Under the pieces are notes generated by a model. That model saw only the letters and a list, made by a program, of their open reading frames with translations, was not told the DNA's origin and searched no databases. A stretch of 64,000 nucleotides of DNA from the NCBI GenBank assembly GCA_007132495.1, contig SLOL01000124.1, forward strand, positions 1 through 64,000, in the 5' to 3' direction. Below are positions 1-8,667 of this stretch, piece by piece. The stretch is from Balneolales bacterium. GTDB lineage: Bacteria > Bacteroidota > Rhodothermia > Balneolales > Natronogracilivirgulaceae. The translations under genes and the position numbers were made by a program. Position 1 is the stretch's first letter, and every line of letters begins with the position of its first letter.

Positions 1-478
1 AAAGGCCGAAGAAGAGGAAAAGAAGACTCAGGAAGCGTCGAAGAAGGCCGAAGATGACAAGACGGCTGATTCCCGGGATGCCGAAACTGCAGATAGCAAA
101 GAAACCGATAAGAGTGCTGATAAGAAGCCGGAGGAAGGGAAGTCGGAAGCTGCTGCCGTAAAAAATGAGGAAGCGAAAGCGGCCGAACCGGATGATGCGG
201 CCGGTGATAAGAAAGAAGCCGGGACTGAAAAATCTGCTAAAAAAGAGGAAAAAGCGGATAAGTCTAAGGAAAAAGCGGACGAAGCCAAAGAGAAGGATGC
301 GCCGGCTGAGGAAAAAAAATCGGCTCAGCAGGATAAAAAGAAAGAAAAAGAGGCCAAATCCGACAAAAAAGAAGAAAGTAATAAAGAGGCCAAATCCGAC
401 AAAAAAGAAGATGTGGACAAGGCCTCCGGGAAAGCTTCTGAAGAGGAGAAGAAAGCTTCTGAAGATAATAAGAAGTAG
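1..478 (+). CDS. rpsP: C-terminal tail of probable 30S ribosomal protein S16 (partial)
   Basis: The open frame is already running at the window edge (codons begin at base 2) and stops with TAG at 476-478. All that is visible is about 158 residues made almost only of Lys, Glu, Ala, Asp and Ser, with no folded domain. I infer rpsP from synteny: the next genes are rimM, trmD and rplS, the classic S16 operon. Bacteroidota-type S16 proteins are known to carry long Lys/Glu/Ala-rich C-terminal tails beyond the roughly 80-residue core. The tail would be disordered and exposed on the 30S surface. It holds a perfect internal 29-bp direct repeat. The S16 core itself lies outside the window, so the identity is not proven by sequence. 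Confidence 0.65.
   Translation, partial: KAEEEEKKTQEASKKAEDDKTADSRDAETADSKETDKSADKKPEEGKSEAAAVKNEEAKAAEPDDAAGDKKEAGTEKSAKKEEKADKSKEKADEAKEKDAPAEEKKSAQQDKKKEKEAKSDKKEESNKEAKSDKKEDVDKASGKASEEEKKASEDNKK
347..411 (+). repeat. Tandem 29-bp in-frame direct repeat in the S16 tail
   Basis: Bases 347-375 and 383-411 are identical, 36 bp apart from start to start. That is twelve codons, so gain or loss of a unit keeps the frame. The unit encodes a Lys-Glu-Ala-Lys-Ser-Asp-Lys-Lys-Glu-type peptide. Replication slippage is the simplest origin. Confidence 0.8.
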
Positions 479-511
479 TTATCCGGCAGGGTTATATCGA
501 GTTTTCAGACC

Positions 512-1036
512 ATGGCAAATCACTCAGGTTCCGGCCTGCATCCGTTAGGTAATGTTGCCAAAGCACAGGGAACCCGAGGGGGTTTTCTGATGGAAATTCG
601 GGAAACTGTAATCCCGCCGGAACAGATTGATGTGATTTATATACGTTATCCGGAGCAACAATGGGTACCCTACAGAGTAGATGAGTGGAGTGCCCGTGCG
701 GACCGGAAGCGAACATTGTTCTTTGTCAGACTGGAAGAAATTACATCACGCTCGGATGCGGAGATGTTGAGAGGCCACGAAGTCATGACTGATCAACTGC
801 CCGATGAATCCCGATCCGGGATATCGGTAATAGGCTATGACGTGTACAGAGATGACAATTCTCATATGGGTACTGTACAGGATACCATGGAAACACCCGG
901 GTATCAGGTTCTTGTAGTACAGGGCGACGAAAAGCAAATTCTGATACCGGAAGTTGACGAGTTTGTATCCGGTGTAGATCATGAATCGAAGCAGGTACAT
1001 GTACAAAATACAACGGATCTGGAGTCCCTGGAGTAA
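512..1036 (+). CDS. rimM: Ribosome maturation factor RimM
   Basis: RimM binds S19 and assists maturation of the 30S head. The 174-residue protein has the usual length. Residues 12-29 hold the N-terminal beta-barrel signature (LGNVAKAQGTRGG, where most homologues read HGxxGE). A PRC-barrel covers roughly residues 100-170 and includes the typical IPEVDEFV near residue 147. It starts 33 bp after the preceding stop and ends 3 bp before trmD, so it belongs to the rpsP-rimM-trmD-rplS operon. The His to Gln and Glu to Gly changes in the N-terminal motif are mild departures. Synteny and overall pattern make the assignment firm. Confidence 0.9.
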   Translation: MANHSGSGLHPLGNVAKAQGTRGGFLMEIRETVIPPEQIDVIYIRYPEQQWVPYRVDEWSARADRKRTLFFVRLEEITSRSDAEMLRGHEVMTDQLPDESRSGISVIGYDVYRDDNSHMGTVQDTMETPGYQVLVVQGDEKQILIPEVDEFVSGVDHESKQVHVQNTTDLESLE

Positions 1037-1039
1037 TTT

Positions 1040-1732
1040 ATGAGAATAGATATCATTACGGCAGTTCCTGAGTTGCTGGGCGGTCCGCTTGATCACAGTA
1101 TTGTGGGTAGAGCGCGAAAAGCCGGTAAAGTTGTCATCCATATCCATGATCTCAGAAAATATTCGACGGACAAGCACCGTAAAGTAGACGACTATCCGTT
1201 TGGTGGTGGAGCAGGCCTTGTAATGACCCCGCAACCGGTTTTTGATTGCGTCAGCTACCTTAAGGAGCAGCGATCATACGATGCGGTGATCTTTCCGACG
1301 CCGGATGCGCCCGTTTTGAATCAAAAAAGGGTTAATTCATTATCACTGCATCAGAAAATCATGATCATCTGCGGACATTACAAGGGCATCGATCAGCGGA
1401 TACGTGATGAACTCGTTACACTTGAGATCAGTATCGGGGACTTCGTACTTTCGGGTGGTGAGCTTCCGGCCATGATACTGGTGGATGCGATCGTTCGCCT
1501 GCTTCCGGGGGTTCTGGGAGATGCCGAAAGTGCACTTGATGATTCGTTTCAGGATGGATTTCTTTCAGCTCCGGTTTATACACGCCCGGCAAATTTCAGG
1601 GGTCTGAAGATTCCTGAAGTACTCAGATCTGGTAATCATGAACAAATTCGCTTATGGCGGGAAAAAAAAGCGTTGGAACTTACGAAAACAAAGCGCCCTG
1701 ATCTCTACAGAAATTTAATACATAAAAAGTAA
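1040..1732 (+). CDS. trmD: tRNA (guanine-37-N1)-methyltransferase
   Basis: TrmD methylates G37 next to the anticodon using S-adenosylmethionine, which prevents +1 frameshifting. The 230 residues match the family. [10 protein letters not shown] at residues 53-62, CGHYKGID at 111-118 and the knot segment [11 protein letters not shown] near 131-141 form the SPOUT trefoil-knot cofactor site. The Asp-Asp before PFGGG and the later DSFQDGFL region are also as expected. It starts 3 bp after rimM and is followed 17 bp later by rplS, as in most bacteria. Confidence 0.97.
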   Translation: MRIDIITAVPELLGGPLDHSIVGRARKAGKVVIHIHDLRKYSTDKHRKVDDYPFGGGAGLVMTPQPVFDCVSYLKEQRSYDAVIFPTPDAPVLNQKRVNSLSLHQKIMIICGHYKGIDQRIRDELVTLEISIGDFVLSGGELPAMILVDAIVRLLPGVLGDAESALDDSFQDGFLSAPVYTRPANFRGLKIPEVLRSGNHEQIRLWREKKALELTKTKRPDLYRNLIHKK

Positions 1733-1749
1733 ACAATCGGATTAGAAAA

Positions 1750-2091
1750 ATGGAAAAGCTTAAACTAATTGAACAGACACAGACCAGAGACGATCTCCCT
1801 GACTTTCAACCGGGAGATACGGTGAATGTCCACTATCGCGTACGTGAGGGAGAAAAAGAGCGTATTCAGCAATATGTTGGAGTAGTAATTTCCAGAAGAG
1901 GCAGCGGAGCCAATCAGACATTTGTTGTCCGAAAAATTTCAAGTAATATTGGAGTAGAGCGGATTTTCCCATTGTATTCTCCCTATATTGCCAAAATCGA
2001 GGTTAAGAAAAGAGGGAAAGTCAGAAGATCCAAGCTCTTCTATCTGCGTTCGCTCCGTGGCAAAGCAGCTCGTCTTCGTGAAAAGAAGTAG
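1750..2091 (+). CDS. rplS: 50S ribosomal protein L19
   Basis: L19 lies at the 30S-50S interface of the ribosome. The 113-residue product has the family length and its signatures: the [16 protein letters not shown] barrel start near residues 19-34, [14 protein letters not shown] near 38-51, the [15 protein letters not shown] block, and the basic tail [15 protein letters not shown]. It is the last gene of the operon. The next gene downstream is convergent (mrp), and a perfect palindrome lies between them. Confidence 0.97.
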   Translation: MEKLKLIEQTQTRDDLPDFQPGDTVNVHYRVREGEKERIQQYVGVVISRRGSGANQTFVVRKISSNIGVERIFPLYSPYIAKIEVKKRGKVRRSKLFYLRSLRGKAARLREKK

Positions 2092-2169
2092 GTAGTACAG
2101 CAGAATACTACTCTGGTCTGCGATCCGGTTTGAACGTTATGACCGGGAAGATTGAGAAAACCGATCAAT

Positions 2170-2193
2170 CAGCCCGGCTGATCAGCCGGGCTG
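2170..2193. terminator. Perfect 24-bp palindrome between convergent rplS and mrp
   Basis: Bases 2170-2193 read the same on both strands (arm CAGCCCGGCTGA). They lie 79 bp after the rplS stop and 23 bp after the mrp stop, so both transcripts end near it. A GC-rich hairpin there suggests a shared bidirectional terminator. No U-tract follows on either strand, so termination would need another factor, or the site has a different role such as mRNA 3'-end protection. Confidence 0.4.
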
Positions 2194-2215
2194 TCCTTCG
2201 GGTTAATATCCCCCA

Positions 2216-3313
2216 CTATCTGTAGAGTATTTCAACCTTTTCGGTAGGTTCACTGGTGGCATTCCGGATGGCGATTTGCTGGGCCGACCGTTTTGCAAGT
2301 TCTGTAAAGGCCAGAGATGATGGCGAAGATGGTTGTTCCACAACAATCGGTTTACCGGAATCACCGCCCTCTCTGAGTTGTTGTTCAATTGGTATTTCTC
2401 CGAGAAAAGGCACACCCATCTTTTCAGCAAGGTTTCTGGCGCCGTTTTTCCCAAAAATATGATATTTTTTATCAGGCATATCGGGTGGTGTAAAGTAGGC
2501 CATATTTTCCACGATCCCCAGTACAGGAACATTCACTTTTCCGAACATGGCAACGCCTTTCCGGGCATCATCAAGGGCCACCGTTTGCGGCGTTGAAACA
2601 ATAATGGCAGCTGTCAATGGAACAGACTGGACAATAGTCAGCTGAATATCGCCGGTACCGGGCGGAAGATCAAGTATCAGATAATCGAGTTCACCCCATT
2701 CGGTTTCACTCAAAAACTGCTTGACGGCACTTGAGACCATCGGTCCACGCCAGACGACCGCTTCATCCTGTTTGACAAGGAAACCCATGGAGAGCAGTTT
2801 GACTCCGTGTTTTTCAAGTGGTATCAGCTTCCGTTGGGTATTAATATTGGGCCTTTCATGAATATCAAACATAGTGGGTATGCTGGGCCCATAGATGTCG
2901 GTGTCGACCAAACCCACTTTTGCACCGGTTTGGGCCAAAGCCACCGCCAAATTGACGGATACCGTGGATTTGCCTACACCGCCTTTACCGGATGCGACCG
3001 CAATGACATTTTTTACATCCTTGAGAAGGTTCTGATCTCCCTGTCCTTCATTTCTGCTGCCCGTTACCCTGGAACTCATATTGGGTTTGACGACAGCCTC
3101 CTGGTCCACAAGATGTTTTACGGCATTGATGCAGGCCCGTTCAATCTCAGCCTTCATCGGACAGGCCGGGGTGGTCAGGTTAACAGTAAAAGAAACCTCC
3201 TTACCATTGATTGAGATATCTTCTATCATGTTCAGGGATACCAGATCTTTTCCCAGGTCAGGATCAATTACATTTCTGAGGGCATCCAGAACGTCTTCAT
3301 TAGTAATGGCCAT
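2216..3313 (-). CDS. mrp: Mrp/NBP35-family iron-sulfur carrier ATPase
   Basis: Mrp/ApbC proteins are P-loop ATPases that carry and deliver Fe-S clusters. Residues 1-80 form a MIP18/DUF59 domain containing the TTPACPM motif. The P-loop GKGGVGKST is at 109-117 and the switch region VDTDIYGPS near 137-145. The 365-residue length is typical of the two-domain form. One feature is odd: the C-terminal CxxC that normally bridges a cluster at the dimer interface is missing. The stretch after VENMAYF reads TPPDMPDKKYHIFG, with no cysteine. Cluster transfer by the usual route is therefore uncertain. It is a single-gene unit with its own promoter and is divergent from gcvT. Confidence 0.92.
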   Translation of the reverse strand: MAITNEDVLDALRNVIDPDLGKDLVSLNMIEDISINGKEVSFTVNLTTPACPMKAEIERACINAVKHLVDQEAVVKPNMSSRVTGSRNEGQGDQNLLKDVKNVIAVASGKGGVGKSTVSVNLAVALAQTGAKVGLVDTDIYGPSIPTMFDIHERPNINTQRKLIPLEKHGVKLLSMGFLVKQDEAVVWRGPMVSSAVKQFLSETEWGELDYLILDLPPGTGDIQLTIVQSVPLTAAIIVSTPQTVALDDARKGVAMFGKVNVPVLGIVENMAYFTPPDMPDKKYHIFGKNGARNLAEKMGVPFLGEIPIEQQLREGGDSGKPIVVEQPSSPSSLAFTELAKRSAQQIAIRNATSEPTEKVEILYR

Positions 3314-3354
3314 AATAGTAAACCGATTTTAAACTTAATAAATTTATGATGTAA

Positions 3355-3387
3355 CGAATATAATCTTTATCTCTTGCCTCTAACAAA
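3355..3387 (-). promoter_or_regulatory. Bacteroidota-type promoter of mrp
   Basis: On the minus strand TTTG (3387-3384) is followed by 21 bases and then TATATTCG (3362-3355). The pattern for the primary sigma factor of Bacteroidota is TTG, 19-21 bases, TAnnTTTG, so the -7 box matches at 7 of 8 positions. Transcription would start about 35 bases upstream of the mrp ATG. Confidence 0.55.
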
Positions 3388-3506
3388 AAAAGATTGGGAT
3401 TATATCCCCCCGAAAAATAAAATATGGTTTAACCGATAAGCGCAATGAAATGCAAAAAAAGCCATGTGATATTTGTATCTTGGAGAAATAACACAAAATA
3501 ATTGCT

Positions 3507-4607
3507 ATGATGAAGAGAACTGCTTTATTCGAGATTCATCGATCTCTAAATGCCAAACTTGTCGATTTTTCCGGTTTTGAAATGCCGGTGCAATATAAAA
3601 GTATCAGAGATGAGCATCTTGCCGTAAGGCACCATGCCGGACTTTTTGATGTTTCTCATATGGGTGAGGTATTATTGAAAGGCGAGCGATCCCGGGAGGT
3701 GCTGCAGGAGCTGACGGTTAATGACGTATGGTCATTGAAGCCGGGGAAAGCACAGTATACCGTCATGTGCAGGGAACATGGCGGTATTGTGGATGATCTC
3801 CTGATCTATTGCCTGTCGGAGATGGAGTTTATGTTGGTCATCAATGCATCCAATATTGAAAAAGATTTTAACTGGATACTTGAGGTCAATGACGGTCGTG
3901 CTGAAATCAGTAATATTTCGGATGAGATAGCACTGATAGCACTTCAGGGTCCACGGTCAACCGAAATACTGAGCAAAATCACTGATGATAAACCGGGTGA
4001 TATACCGGCTTTTGAGTTTCGTTCCATGCAGATTTCCGAGTATGAAAATGTTCTGGTATCGGCTACCGGTTATACCGGCGAAAAAGGGTATGAGTTATAC
4101 TGCAATATTCGTCATATTAATGTCTGCAATTTGTGGGAGAACATCATGGCTGCAGGTGAAGAGTTCGGAATTACTCCCTGTGGACTGGGAGCGCGTGACA
4201 CACTCCGGCTGGAAGCGGGACTGGCACTTTACGGAAATGATATCACCGAGGAGACGACACCATTGGAAGGCCGGCTCGGCTGGCTTGTGAAATGGGATAA
4301 GGGTGATTTCATTGGAAAGGAAAGCCTTTTAAAGCAAAAAAAGGAGGGGGTGAAACGGAAGTTGTTCGGTTTGGAAATGGAAGAAAAAAAACGGATACCA
4401 AGAGCCGGATACCCCATTCTCAATAGTAAAAAGGAAGAAGCAGGAACGGTAACCAGTGGTGGTTTGTCGGTTATTTTGAATAAAGGCATAGCCATGGGAT
4501 ATTTGCCGGCGGATATGAAAGTCGGGGACGAAGTTTTTATTTGTATAAGAGATAAAGCATTTCCATGCAAGATTGTTAAATTGCCATTTTACAACAGAAA
4601 ATCATGA
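3507..4607 (+). CDS. gcvT: Glycine cleavage system aminomethyltransferase (T protein)
   Basis: GcvT transfers the methylene group from aminomethylated H protein to tetrahydrofolate and releases ammonia. The 366 residues have the family length. The N-terminal region (LVDFSGFEMPVQY, then HHAGLFDVSHMGE) and the ATGYTGEKGYEL block are diagnostic, followed by the folate-binding region with GARDTLRLEAGLALYG. The C-terminal barrel runs from about residue 275. The gene begins with two ATG codons (3507 and 3510) and either could be used. It overlaps comB by 4 bp (ATGA), so the two are translationally coupled. The rest of the glycine cleavage system is not in the window. Confidence 0.95.
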   Translation: MMKRTALFEIHRSLNAKLVDFSGFEMPVQYKSIRDEHLAVRHHAGLFDVSHMGEVLLKGERSREVLQELTVNDVWSLKPGKAQYTVMCREHGGIVDDLLIYCLSEMEFMLVINASNIEKDFNWILEVNDGRAEISNISDEIALIALQGPRSTEILSKITDDKPGDIPAFEFRSMQISEYENVLVSATGYTGEKGYELYCNIRHINVCNLWENIMAAGEEFGITPCGLGARDTLRLEAGLALYGNDITEETTPLEGRLGWLVKWDKGDFIGKESLLKQKKEGVKRKLFGLEMEEKKRIPRAGYPILNSKKEEAGTVTSGGLSVILNKGIAMGYLPADMKVGDEVFICIRDKAFPCKIVKLPFYNRKS

Positions 4608-5329
4608 AACGGAGTATTGACGTTTTTGCATCTTCCCAGTCGTTCCGGGAGGAAGATATCCGTGACAAGCTTGTGATTGTCATTGATGTGTTGCGGGCCT
4701 GTTCCACGATACATACGGCTCTGGAAAACGGAGCTGCCGGAATCATACCAGTGGCAGAAGGGGACGATCCCGGTAGGTTTACCCGAAACCTGGATGCCGG
4801 GAGACTGCTTCTGTGTGGTGAAAAGGATGGGAAAAAAGTGGAAGGATTTCATCTGGGCAATTCACCATTGGAATACGGCAAGGATGCCGTGAATCAGAAA
4901 ATCCTGATTTTTAAAACATCCAACGGAACACGAGCCATTACTCGCAGTCATCTTGCGCAGAAAATCATTATCGGCAGTTTCCTGAATTTGACAGTGCTGG
5001 TAAATTTTCTGAAAAAAAATCCCCATCTGAATGTAAAAATGATTTGTTCCGGATGGAAAAACCGACTATCCATTGAGGATCTGTTATGTGCCGGCGCCAT
5101 AACGTATCATTTGTTTGATAAAAAAATACCGCCGGATGCCGCAGATGGGGTTAAAGTGGCTTTTGGTTTGTATGAGAAATTCGGCAGGGATGTATCGGGA
5201 CTTATTCGCTCATCCAACCATGGAAACAGGCTGAGAGAGCTCGGATTTGATGAAGATATCCGGTATTGCAGTCAGGTTGACCTGTTTCAAACCATACCGG
5301 CAATGACAGATGGTGTTATTAAGATATAG
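4604..5329 (+). CDS. comB: ComB-family 2-phosphosulfolactate phosphatase
   Basis: ComB was defined as the phosphatase that makes sulfolactate in coenzyme M synthesis. Bacterial homologues are widespread in organisms without coenzyme M, so the physiological substrate here is not certain. The 241 residues show VIDVLRACSTI at 26-36, CGEKDGKKVEGFHLGNSP around 71-88 and TSNGTRA near 105-111, all characteristic of the family. The start overlaps the gcvT stop by 4 bp. Repeat copy A follows 18 bp after the stop. Confidence 0.87.
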   Translation: MKRSIDVFASSQSFREEDIRDKLVIVIDVLRACSTIHTALENGAAGIIPVAEGDDPGRFTRNLDAGRLLLCGEKDGKKVEGFHLGNSPLEYGKDAVNQKILIFKTSNGTRAITRSHLAQKIIIGSFLNLTVLVNFLKKNPHLNVKMICSGWKNRLSIEDLLCAGAITYHLFDKKIPPDAADGVKVAFGLYEKFGRDVSGLIRSSNHGNRLRELGFDEDIRYCSQVDLFQTIPAMTDGVIKI

Positions 5330-5347
5330 ATATCAAGACGTAAACAG

Positions 5348-5421
5348 ATGCAATGCCCATGACCGGACCGGCGCCCGGACACACAGGCGCATGATAAATT
5401 ACGGTCATGGTATTACAGCTG
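5348..5421 (-). repeat. 74-bp intergenic inverted-repeat element, copy A
   Basis: This is the reverse complement of the element seen at three other places (21068, 37827, 60057). It matches copy B at 62 of 74 positions without a gap. Its ends are imperfect inverted repeats: 5348-5365 begins ATGCAATGCCCATGACCG, and the other end read inward gives CTGTAATACCATGACCG. An inner hairpin has stem CCGGGC/GTCCGG with one G-U pair and loop GCCG. It fills the comB-ftsK gap and lies antisense to the surrounding genes. Confidence 0.85.
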
Positions 5422-5448
5422 AAGTAGTAAATCAGGACATTTAGACGG

Positions 5449-7995
5449 ATGAAAAAAAGCGCAAAAAAAACCGGTGAGCCGTTCTTCTCTTACGAGCGCA
5501 AAATGGAGATGCTGGGTATTGTGATAATGGCTATCGGTATCACACTTGCGGTAAGTATCCTTACCTACAGGGGAGAAGATCTGGCAATAATAAAGAGTGT
5601 CGACTTTCGGACACTTCTTGATTTCGGACAGGGTCCGGCGTTGCGCATTCAGAATGGACTGGGGCCGTTGGGTGCCTATTTATCACACTTTTTTGTGCAC
5701 ATTCTGTTCGGTTACATATCTCTGATACTGGTAGGAGTGTTTATGTTTTACGGCTGGAATATTTTCCGGCATAATGAATTGATGTCACGCCATGTAAGAG
5801 CTTTATCCGCCATTTTCTTCATGATTCTGACAGCTTCCATCATGGGTTGGATCCACAATGAATTTGAGGCGGTACCCGAAATCTGGGCCGGAAATTCGGG
5901 GTTGGCCATAGCCCATTTCATGAGAGCGTTAACCGGACAGTTCGGACCTGTTATCATACTCGGCAGTCTGTGCCTGATCTCTCTGCTTCTATTGATCAAC
6001 AGGGATGTACAGTCGGCCATTGACCGGACCCGATCGGTTATGGCGTGGATGGGAAGTTTTTTTACGTTTAAAAGCATTCGTGATGGTGACCGGACTGCAG
6101 ATCAGAGGGGGGCGGAAAGAGATGAGGAGTGGGAGCGAGAGCGCTCCGGAGCAGAGATGAAAGCGTCTGAACGGTCGCAGAGACAGAGCATGACTCTTCG
6201 TTCTGAAAATGAGGATGAGCGAAAAAAGCAGTGGGAAAAAATGGTCTCGGCATCGCAGGAGAAAGAGGAGACGCGAATGCGGATGGAACGGGAGAATACG
6301 GCGGGAGATCAGCCACCACGGGCTGTGTTGAAAAAAGGATCTGAAGCCGGTGAATCGGCTGCAAAGAGTGACGACAAAGAGGAGGATGCCGGTACGGAAT
6401 CCCCATCCGGCGGTTCTGACCTTGATATAAAAGTTTATAAAGGGACTCCCGAAGAAGAGGCCGGGAAGCGAAAGCTGGAAAAAGAGCGAAAAAAGCAGAT
6501 GGGAAAACCGGAAATAAAATACAAGTTTCCGACACTGGATCTGCTGGATGTGGCTCCAAATGAAGGCAGTGAAGTGGATTATGAGGAGATCAATCGCAAT
6601 AAAATGATCATCCTTGACAAATTGAATCGGCACGGCATCGATATCAAAGCCATTGAAGCGGTGGTGGGTCCCACTGTGACCCTTTATGAGCTGGAACCGG
6701 CACCGGACGTAAAAATCAGTAAAATAGAAAGTTACGCCAATGACCTGAAAATGGCGATGGCTACCAGGGGGCTTCGAATTATCGCCCCGATTCCCGGTAA
6801 ATCGGCGGTGGGTATCGAAGTTCCGAACCGTAATCGGGAAGTGGTTTATATCCGGTCATTGATCAACACCCGCAAATTTGCCGAAACAAAAATGGTGTTA
6901 CCGGTAGCATTCGGACGAACCATTGAAAATGAAGTTTTCATGGTCGACCTGAGTCGATTGCCGCATCTGCTTATGGCGGGGGCAACCGGATCGGGAAAAA
7001 CGGTAGGCATTAATACGATCATCACCTGTCTGCTCTATAAGTGTCATCCTGATGACCTCAAGTTTGTGATGATCGACCCCAAAAAAATCGAACTCTCGCT
7101 GTTCCGGAATATTCAGCAGCACTTTCTGGCCACACTGCCCAATGCTATCGAACCGATTATAACCGATACGAGTGACGTTCTTCAGGTGCTGAACAGTGTC
7201 TGCAAGGAGATGGATAATCGCTACGAACTGCTCAAGATGGCGACCGTGCGCGATATCGCGTCTTATAATACCAAATACAAGAGCGGTACTCTGGAAGAAG
7301 ATCTCGGACATCGTCACATGCCGTATATTGTAGTTGTTATTGATGAACTGGCCGATTTGATGATGACCGCCGGCAAGCAGATAGAAGAACCGATTGCCCG
7401 TCTTGCACAGCTTGCCCGTGCTGTCGGAATTCATCTGGTTGTTGCCACGCAACGTCCGTCCGTCAATGTGATCACCGGTACAATCAAAGCGAACTTTCCG
7501 GCCAGAATTGCCTATCAGGTAGCTTCCAAAATTGATTCCCGGACGATACTTGATACTATGGGTGCCGATCAGCTGGTTGGAAGAGGCGATATGCTTTATA
7601 ATGGTGGTGGTGCCACAATGATCAGGCTTCAGAATGCGTTTGTGTCTACGGAAGAGGTTGAACGAATTAATGCCTATATAGGAAATCAGATCGGCTACAA
7701 TCACCCCTATTATCTGCCCGAGGTGGAAGATCCAAACAATCAGGGCGGATCACTTGACAAAAGCGAAAGGGACGATCTTTTTGAAGAGGCGGCCAGGTTG
7801 CTGGTTATGCATCAGCAGGGATCAGTGTCGCTCTTGCAGCGAAAGCTGAAACTGGGTTACAACCGTGCCGGCCGGCTTATTGATCAGCTTTTTTCAGCGG
7901 GCATTGTCGGTCCCTATCAGGGTAGTACGGCAAGAGAAGTACTGGTCGAATCGGAAGAAGAGCTGGAAGAACTATTACGTGAACTGGATGAGTAA
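5449..7995 (+). CDS. ftsK: DNA translocase FtsK
   Basis: FtsK pumps DNA through the closing septum and activates XerCD at dif. Four membrane segments lie near residues 21-40, 81-103, 118-135 and 165-184. A very acidic and basic linker (roughly 205-365, rich in Arg, Glu and Lys) follows. The motor domain has Walker A ATGSGKT near 513-519 and Walker B VVVIDELADLM near 628-638. A winged-helix gamma domain runs from about 775 to 840 (DDLFEEAARLLVMHQQ onward). At 848 residues it is a mid-sized family member. It is followed by lolA with an 18-bp gap, an arrangement I know from Bacteroidota genomes. Confidence 0.95.
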   Translation: MKKSAKKTGEPFFSYERKMEMLGIVIMAIGITLAVSILTYRGEDLAIIKSVDFRTLLDFGQGPALRIQNGLGPLGAYLSHFFVHILFGYISLILVGVFMFYGWNIFRHNELMSRHVRALSAIFFMILTASIMGWIHNEFEAVPEIWAGNSGLAIAHFMRALTGQFGPVIILGSLCLISLLLLINRDVQSAIDRTRSVMAWMGSFFTFKSIRDGDRTADQRGAERDEEWERERSGAEMKASERSQRQSMTLRSENEDERKKQWEKMVSASQEKEETRMRMERENTAGDQPPRAVLKKGSEAGESAAKSDDKEEDAGTESPSGGSDLDIKVYKGTPEEEAGKRKLEKERKKQMGKPEIKYKFPTLDLLDVAPNEGSEVDYEEINRNKMIILDKLNRHGIDIKAIEAVVGPTVTLYELEPAPDVKISKIESYANDLKMAMATRGLRIIAPIPGKSAVGIEVPNRNREVVYIRSLINTRKFAETKMVLPVAFGRTIENEVFMVDLSRLPHLLMAGATGSGKTVGINTIITCLLYKCHPDDLKFVMIDPKKIELSLFRNIQQHFLATLPNAIEPIITDTSDVLQVLNSVCKEMDNRYELLKMATVRDIASYNTKYKSGTLEEDLGHRHMPYIVVVIDELADLMMTAGKQIEEPIARLAQLARAVGIHLVVATQRPSVNVITGTIKANFPARIAYQVASKIDSRTILDTMGADQLVGRGDMLYNGGGATMIRLQNAFVSTEEVERINAYIGNQIGYNHPYYLPEVEDPNNQGGSLDKSERDDLFEEAARLLVMHQQGSVSLLQRKLKLGYNRAGRLIDQLFSAGIVGPYQGSTAREVLVESEEELEELLRELDE

Positions 7996-8013
7996 TTTCT
8001 CGGGAACAAAAGA

Positions 8014-8661
8014 ATGTTGAATTTAAAATGGTTGGTGCGGTTTCCCATTACCTCCCTGATGGGGGTTTTGACGGTTTTATTTCTGATAACAGGTTCTTCG
8101 CTGTACAGCGAAAAACCTACAGAGCTTGATCAGGTTCGGGATCGGTTTGCCGACGGAAAAGTTCTGCATGCCGGCATGATCCATGAATTTACAGACTCTT
8201 ATACCGGTGAAGTCGAGCTTACCGAAGGGGAGATCTGGATTTCAAAAGCACAATACAAGGTGAGGGCGGATGAGCAGGTGGTCGTGGTAGACGGTTTATT
8301 ATCAAGAGTATATAATGCACAGCAAAACAAACTGGTGATCAGCGAATACGAACCGGAAGAAGATGACTTTGCACCCTCGCGTTTTTTTTCTGAGACAGAT
8401 GAAATATATCAGGTGGCTGAGGTTGTCCGGGATGAGCAAACCACGTCATTCATATTACATTCCGAAGATCCTTTTGAGTTATTCCGTGAGGTGACGATTG
8501 TACTGGATCGCAACCTGGTTCCCCTTGAGATAACGGCAGTTGATCAGATGAGTAATCGCATCAAAACGACCTTTACGGATGCCGGGTATATGGAAGAGGT
8601 TGGAGGAGTCTTTGAGCTGGTGTATCCGGACGATGCCGAGATCATTGATTTGCGTAAATGA
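8014..8661 (+). CDS. lolA: LolA-like outer-membrane lipoprotein carrier
   Basis: LolA is the periplasmic chaperone that carries lipoproteins from the LolCDE transporter to the outer membrane. The 215-residue product begins with a hydrophobic export signal (about residues 8-30). The mature part has the LolA pattern of an open beta-barrel (GEVELTEGEIWISKAQYKV near 68-86, then VVVDGLLSRVYNAQQNKLVISEY). It lies directly behind ftsK and ahead of a UPF0104 membrane protein. A lolE-like permease occurs elsewhere in the window (23395-24627). Similarity is by pattern only, so LolA-like is the safe name. Confidence 0.78.
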   Translation: MLNLKWLVRFPITSLMGVLTVLFLITGSSLYSEKPTELDQVRDRFADGKVLHAGMIHEFTDSYTGEVELTEGEIWISKAQYKVRADEQVVVVDGLLSRVYNAQQNKLVISEYEPEEDDFAPSRFFSETDEIYQVAEVVRDEQTTSFILHSEDPFELFREVTIVLDRNLVPLEITAVDQMSNRIKTTFTDAGYMEEVGGVFELVYPDDAEIIDLRK

Positions 8662-8667
8662 TTCGGT

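Noticed and set aside
165-548. Basic 127-codon frame at the window start
   Set aside because: It is the +1 shadow of the Lys/Glu-rich S16 tail, and overlaps rimM.
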